Assembly: GCA_008729055.1 (NCBI GenBank)
Contig: SDUX01000008.1
Coordinates: 5,605,756-5,669,755 of the forward strand
Length of the DNA: 64,000 nucleotides
Direction: 5' to 3'
From: Pyropia haitanensis
Lineage: Eukaryota > Rhodophyta > Bangiophyceae > Bangiales > Bangiaceae
The notes under the pieces: generated by a model
What the model was told of the DNA's origin: nothing
Database searches by the model: none
What the model saw: only the letters and a program-made list of their open reading frames with translations
Shown: positions 59,647 to 64,000 of the stretch, in pieces
Layout: the number at the start of each line of letters is the position of its first letter
How positions within the stretch are numbered: position 1 is the stretch's first letter
Made by a program: the position numbers and the translations under genes

Positions 59647-59885
59647 GCGACGGCGGCGACGGCGGCGGCGGCGGCCTCCTCCAGACGGCCGCGGGCGAGC
59701 CACGCTCTCTCCCCCTCCCCCCCCCCCCCCCGCGGCGAGGACGACCTCCACTACCACCCGCCCCCCCGCCCAGTCCCCCCCCGCGGCGGCCGTTGCGGCC
59801 ACCACCGCCGCGATCGCGGCGGCGGCGGCCCTTGCTCAGTTTCGGTGCCGCCTGAGCGAGGTCCGCAAACAGTGGACAGACCTCA
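57397..59885 (-). CDS. SART3: SART3/Prp24-like U4/U6 recycling factor, N-terminally truncated
   Basis: SART3/Prp24 anneals U4 with U6 snRNA during spliceosome recycling. From 59.7 kb down the parts appear in family order. First come the last HAT-like helices (ERAWLARGRLEEA, VRDVYARGLAAVP, ALATAWLAWVAAA). Next is a nuclear-signal segment (SPSPKRGRTAEP), then one RRM (RNP2 LFISNLA, RNP1 KGFAYVEL; about 58500-58720). The VLLPRAVVRAAE motif typical of the region after the RRMs follows, and the C-terminal LSm-binding box reads QADFRALLLGGRR before the stop. SART3 normally has about 12 HAT repeats and two RRMs. Here nearly all HAT repeats and one RRM are absent, and the gene ends at a composition break against the IS630-like region. 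G/C runs and a 467-base duplication disturb the frame between RRM and C-terminus. Upstream the start is missing. Confidence 0.7.
57431..58352. repeat. 467-bp tandem duplication in the SART3-like C-terminal region
   Basis: 57431-57885 and 57898-58352 are near-identical at an offset of 467 bases. They differ at a C run (10 against 11) and at the junction. Only the downstream (57.4-kb) copy keeps the ADFRALLL box and stop; the other reads ADCRALPPR. Since 467 is not a multiple of three, the duplication changes the frame. Confidence 0.85.
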
Positions 59886-60512
59886 GATTAATTAGGGGAG
59901 CGCCGGCTCGAGTCCTGTCGAACGGGTACGTAGTGTTCAGAACAGTGACTCGAAAACAAGACTGTCGGAGCTGCTCAGTCTGCGGAGACTGGCAGTGCCA
60001 CGTACAGCGCTACGGGGCTGACAACGTCGTCGAGCGGGCAGCAATGCTCCGACGAGGTGGGTTGACAGCGCAAAAAACCACAGACGAGTCGATTTCGAGG
60101 GGTTGTCTGGGCGCGAGAAAAACAACTTCGTCCTGTCACCCAGGGTTTCGTGCACCCAGACAATCTTTCAAGACCCCGGCACAAGAATGGACAGAGAGGG
60201 CCTGATTGCTTCGGGATCGCTGACACTCGTCGGAGTTTTTCGCAAGAAAGAGCCCCTTCCAAACCATTTGGACCGGTGCTCGCTGTGCCATGAGAGTAGC
60301 CCCTGTTTGGAATGCCAGAGTGCACCTCTCTTCGTGGCCTCCGCTTTGATGCGTGACGTGCGGCTGTGTGTGCGTCGATTTGGGCAAGAGAAGCGCAGCG
60401 TGCGCATCACCTCGCTGTGCATCCCGGACGCGTGGCTGGGTGACAGCGTGTCGCTCGTTGCGGTGTTGGAGCTTGGTGGGTTGGCTGGTGTGAGCATTGG
60501 TAAACAGTCATT
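59886..60512. other. Upstream flank of the IS630-like transposase
   Basis: Base composition drops sharply here compared with 59.3-59.88 kb. A plus frame (60103-60516) overlaps the transposase start and contains CSLCHESSPCLEC, but no family was recognised. Terminal inverted repeats of the element could not be identified within this stretch. Confidence 0.45.
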
Positions 60513-61652
60513 ATGACCTTTTCCGAGGACCGTCGTGTGTTGGTTTTGTCGTGGGTGCTCGGAGGTGTGATGTCTCAGGCGAAGGCCGCCGATTTATCTG
60601 GTGTGGGGGTCGCGACCGTCTGGCGGTGGGTGGACGTGTACCGCACGACGGGCTGCTTTTGGCCGGATGATGCGTTGGGGCAGCGCCACTTTGACAATGC
60701 GCAGTTCAATCCAAACTTCCTCCGCGCCGTGACGTCATTGATTGTAGACTCCCCTGAAGCGTTCCTCGGCGAGATTTCTGAGACGCTGCGGCAGCTGTCG
60801 GAGCTGCCCGGATGGGAGGGGATGCCTTACAGCCCCGCAACGGTGTCACGCGTGCTCCGAGCGGTCGGATACACCCACAAGAAGATTATCACCCACTTCC
60901 GCGAGCGATGCGCGCAGCGGCGGCGTCAGTTTGCGCGCGTTATTCGGCGGGTCCCTATCAAGTGCATTGTCAGTATGGACGAGGTGCACAAGGACGGGTC
61001 CACAGACTTTCGCAAGTACGGCTGGGCGCTGCGAGGCGTGCGCGATGAGGTGCTGATTCGGGACCCTCGCAAGACCACTCGCTTGTCGGTGATGGCGGCT
61101 ATCTCCATTGATGGGGTAGTTGAGACCCTGACCTGCGCCGTGCCGCCGGCGTTTACGGCTCTGGACTTTGCGTACTTTCTCCACCGCTTGGCACCCCACA
61201 TGGGTATGTGGAATCCAGACCTTCCTGTGCACCAGTGGGATGAGCAAGACGCGCGCTCTGTCCTGCTCATGGACAACGCTGCCATCCACTCTGACGAGTG
61301 TGATGACCTCGCGCGCCAATATGGCATCCTGGTGTTGCGCTTGCCGCCGTACTCCCCCGACTTTGCCCCTGTTGAGGGCATTTTTTCCAACCTGAAGCGG
61401 TGGCTGGGGTCTGAGTCGGCGGGGGACCGATTGGGTGGATTGACAACGCCCAACGGGGAGCTGATGGGCTCCAATATCCGCCTGATGGTGGAGGTGGGCC
61501 TGGCTTCCATCACTACCGAGCAGTGCGCCGGCCAATTTGAGCGGGTGTACTTGGAGTGGCTGCGACACGACCAAGACATTGCCGGTGGCGAGGGAGGGGG
61601 TGGGGTTGAAGACGGTGGGTTGGCTGACGAGGACGGCTTGATTGCTGAATGA
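60513..61652 (+). CDS. IS630/Tc1-mariner superfamily DDE transposase, intact
   Basis: This is a 379-residue uninterrupted transposase. An N-terminal helix-turn-helix (MSQAKAADLSGVGVATVWRW, 20-39) precedes a second HTH-like segment with PYSPATVSRVLRAVGYTHKK. The catalytic triad is complete: D156 in VSMDEVHKDG, D254 in LLMDNAAIH and E288 in PPYSPDFAPVEGIFSNLK, with 33 residues between the last two (DD33E). RKYGWALRG follows the first Asp, as is usual in this superfamily. The Gly/Glu-rich C-terminus ends before 61652. The start ATG fits the family length. The open frame with all catalytic residues suggests recent activity. Codon use is less GC-extreme than the neighbouring genes. Confidence 0.9.
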   Translation: MTFSEDRRVLVLSWVLGGVMSQAKAADLSGVGVATVWRWVDVYRTTGCFWPDDALGQRHFDNAQFNPNFLRAVTSLIVDSPEAFLGEISETLRQLSELPGWEGMPYSPATVSRVLRAVGYTHKKIITHFRERCAQRRRQFARVIRRVPIKCIVSMDEVHKDGSTDFRKYGWALRGVRDEVLIRDPRKTTRLSVMAAISIDGVVETLTCAVPPAFTALDFAYFLHRLAPHMGMWNPDLPVHQWDEQDARSVLLMDNAAIHSDECDDLARQYGILVLRLPPYSPDFAPVEGIFSNLKRWLGSESAGDRLGGLTTPNGELMGSNIRLMVEVGLASITTEQCAGQFERVYLEWLRHDQDIAGGEGGGGVEDGGLADEDGLIAE

Positions 61653-61825
61653 ACGGTGAAAAAAACGCACTCTGACCCGTCAAAAGCAAGTGCCATCCAC
61701 ACAGAAAGAAGCGCCACTGAACCAACGCCGCTGCCGACCCGCCAGCGTCTGCTGTCGGGCCGGTGCTCGCTCCCCACTCGTGGCTTTGGCCTTCCCTACA
61801 ACCCCCCCCCCCTCCCCCCCCTAAC
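61653..61825. other. Spacer with C homopolymers
   Basis: This short spacer lies between the transposase and the GT61 gene's 3' end. Composition returns to C-rich at 61800. No terminal repeat was recognised. Confidence 0.4.
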
Positions 61826-63218
61826 TCATTCCCCCCCCCCCCCCGCCGCCCCCCCCTCCGCGGCAGTTCCCCCCCGCCGCGTCCGCGCCGGCGCGGCAGC
61901 CGCACGCGCCGCGGCAGCGACGATCGCGTCCTCAATGCGCGTCAGGTCCGCCGGCGTCACCGTCAGCGCCCGCCTGTCGGCGCGGAACCGCAGCTTGCGC
62001 GCCAGCTCCGCCGCCATGCACGCGCTCACCGCGGCGGCGGGTACGCCTCAGTCCGTCTCTTTTACCTTGCCTGTCTCCCGCCGCGGCCGCCGCCGCCGCC
62101 GCCGCTGCCGCCGCTGCCGCCGCCGTATACGCCGGCAGCCCTGGGTACTCGACGAGCACCGTCGTCGCCACGACCAGCTCCAGCGGCGTATGCCCCAGCC
62201 CCGCTCCCCCCCCCCCCGCGTACATGGCGTCGCGGAATCGCGGCGGGAAGAGCTCGACCAGCTCCGACCCCGTCGGCGCCCACGCGGCGTTGACCAGGTT
62301 GGCCCCGTGGACGCCGACGAGCACCAACGAGGTGGCAACGGCGCGGACCTGCTCGGGGTAGGGCCAACCGGTGATGTCCACCACCTCGACGGTCAGGTTG
62401 TCACGCGCCGCGGCGCGGCCGAGCGCGCCGCGGACGGCCGCCTCGGACGGCCGTCAAAGGCGCGGCGGCGGCCGCGGCGGCCGAGGTACGACAGCACCGG
62501 CCGCATCGTCGGCAGCGGCACGCCCGCCGCGGCGTCTGCCGTGCCGCCGCGCAGCAGCCCACACGCCGCCAGCACCGCGCCCTTGAACGGCACCGCGTCG
62601 GCCGGGACGCCCGCCTCGGCGGCGACCGCCGCGTCGCGCGCCGCCGTCGCGGCAGCCGCTGCAGCGGCGACCGCCCACGCCGGCGCGCCGCGCGGGAGGT
62701 CCCACCTCGCGGGCACGGGCCGCTCCGCGGCGGGGAGAAATCAGCGACCGCGCGGGAAGTTGGGCACCGCCGTCCGCGCCATGCACAGCGCCCCGCCGGG
62801 CGCGGCCGAGACGAGGCCCGCCACCGCCGCAGCCGGCCGGCGTCAGACGAGGAGGACCGTCACGTCTGGGGGGTCCCCACGCCGCCGCCGCGGGGGGTGC
62901 GTGCCGGGCCGGACGGGGAAGGCGGGCCGCCCAGACCGTGGCAGCACCGCAATGTGGCCGCCGGGCACCGCGGCGGCGAGGAGGATCGACTGGAAGGTGG
63001 ACGCGTGGCGGAAGCCGGCAGCCGCCTCGGCGGCGGCGGCAATGACCACCGCCGACACTGGGGCGCCGAGGCCGTACGCGTCTGGGTGGCGGAGCAGGTG
63101 CGCGAGGTGCGTCATCGTGCCGGTATACTGCGCCAGGTTGGACGCCGACGGCGCGAGCGTGAGAAACGCCGTCACGCCGGGCAGCGTCGGCCGCCGGCGG
63201 CTGCCGGCAGACGGGTCT

Positions 63219-63259
<41 letters not shown>

Positions 63260-63989
63260 GTGCGCGGCGGCCGCCACCCGCTCAAGCACCCCCCCCTCCC
63301 ACCGCGGCGGTGCCGGACGGGCCGTCGCCGCCGCCGCCGCGAGCGCGCTGCCATTCGCGACCAGCGGCGGCGGCACCAGCCGCATGTACCGGAACGCCTC
63401 GTCCCACTTGTGCGCGCACGTTGCCGGCGGTGGCCGCGACAGCCGGCTTGCCGCCGACGACGTCCACCCAAAGTGGAGGGGCTGCGCGGGAGCCGTCGCG
63501 GCGCCGTCGGCAGCGACGCACCGCCGTCGACGACGGTGACTCACCGGCGGTGGCGAGGTAGATGGCTGCGCCGGGGGGGCGGCGGCGGCGGCGGCGGCGG
63601 GGGGGGAAGACCCGTTGCCTGGGGGGGGAGGGGGGAGGGCGGAGGGGGGGAGCGGCGCCACCGACGTTGTGTTGACTGTCGCCGTTGCGTTTGCCGCCGC
63701 TGCCGTTGCCGCTGGAGTGGGCGCGACCACTGTGGGGAATTGGCTGAGGCGGGGGAAGGCGGAAGGAATTCGGCGGCGCCGGCCATGTCTGTGGCAAACT
63801 CGGGGCGCGCCCCCGCCGCCGCCGCCGCCGCCGTCGTCGCCGACGCTGCCGCTGCCCCCACACCCCCCCCCCCCCCCCGCCGCCGCCACCGCCGCCACCG
63901 CCGGCAGCGACGGCCACGGGCCGGACGATGCGTGAGGGCAGGCGCGCCACCCCGCCCCCCCCCCACCCCCCACCCGCGGCGGCCCCCAC
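61826..63989 (-). CDS. GT61-family glycosyltransferase (partial, frame-disturbed)
   Basis: The signature of GT61 (EOGT/xylosyltransferase-type, formerly DUF563) is at about 62240-62400: LTVEVVDITGWPYPEQVRAV, then VLVGVHGANLVNAAW and GSELVELFPP. Upstream, a luminal domain (FRYMRLVPPPLVANGSA, GVTAFLTLAPSASNLAQYTG, MTHLAHLLRHPDAYG, FRHASTFQSILLAAAVPGGH) has the spacing expected before the HGA motif. The C-terminus (ACMAAELARKLRFRADRRAL, LTRIEDAIVAAAARA) is read in a further frame. GT61 enzymes act in the ER or Golgi on glycoproteins or xylans; the acceptor here is unknown. Frame changes occur near 62835, 62455 and 62050, by homopolymer errors or a short intron (GTAAAAG at about 62067). The frame is open to 63989, so the N-terminus may continue beyond the window. 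Confidence 0.6.
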
Positions 63990-64000
63990 CTGCGGCGCGG

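Noticed and set aside
59886..61825. Terminal inverted repeats for the IS630-like element
   Set aside because: Candidate ends near 59890-59960 and 61650-61760 were compared in both orientations without a convincing match.

Overview
The window is nuclear DNA of a very GC-rich eukaryote. The evidence is spliceosomal introns with GTATGT/GTATGG donors and polypyrimidine-AG acceptors, eukaryote-only families (AAR2, SART3/Prp24, DNAJC25, PPIP5K/VIP1, LIM, GT61), Tc1/mariner-pogo transposons and a 689-bp satellite. Extreme GC, long Gly/Ala/Pro/Asp runs and mostly intronless genes fit a bangiophycean red alga of the Porphyra/Pyropia type best. That assignment is inference, and a haptophyte or green alga is not excluded. 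At this GC almost every region is open in several frames, so genes were called only where a family motif, a splice pair or natural-looking protein sequence supports them.

Layout. 1-27 kb is genic: an ICMT/PEMT-like membrane methyltransferase (-), a beta-trefoil plus double-LIM protein (+, one apparent frameshift), a RING-H2 protein with about fifteen PPL-type linear repeats (-), a secreted SnoaL/NTF2-like protein with one intron (+), a PPIP5K-like kinase without a visible phosphatase domain (-), a disordered hypothetical protein (+), DNAJC25 (-) and the U5 snRNP assembly factor AAR2 (+). The last two are divergent and share an AT-rich intergenic region.

27.2-44.6 kb is a lower-GC repeat island. 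It begins with a 5.5-kb giant imperfect palindrome (27203-32741). Its two arms are homologous end to end and carry decayed coding remnants resembling a tyrosine recombinase, directed outward from the centre. A complete pogo/Tigger-like element follows (35883-38230, 21-bp inverted ends, TA duplication, frame-broken transposase), then a hAT-like transposase remnant. The island ends with a tandem array of 689-bp units (39634-44142), one unit of which is split by a 573-bp MITE-like insert.

44.6-59.9 kb is GC-rich again. It holds several low-complexity genes whose natural frame keeps switching at G/C homopolymers, a two-exon TRAF-type zinc-finger protein (-), and the C-terminal part of a SART3/Prp24-like U4/U6 recycling factor (-). 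That gene loses its N-terminal HAT domain at a sharp composition break near 59.89 kb. An intact IS630-like DDE transposase (+) follows, then a GT61 glycosyltransferase (-) that runs towards the right edge.

Functionally the genes are an ordinary mixture: spliceosome assembly (AAR2, SART3-like), inositol pyrophosphate signalling, ER chaperoning, prenyl-Cys or lipid methylation, ubiquitin ligation and glycosylation. There are no operons. The most unusual items are the giant palindrome, the repeat-rich RING protein, the kinase-only PPIP5K and the truncated, partly duplicated SART3-like gene.
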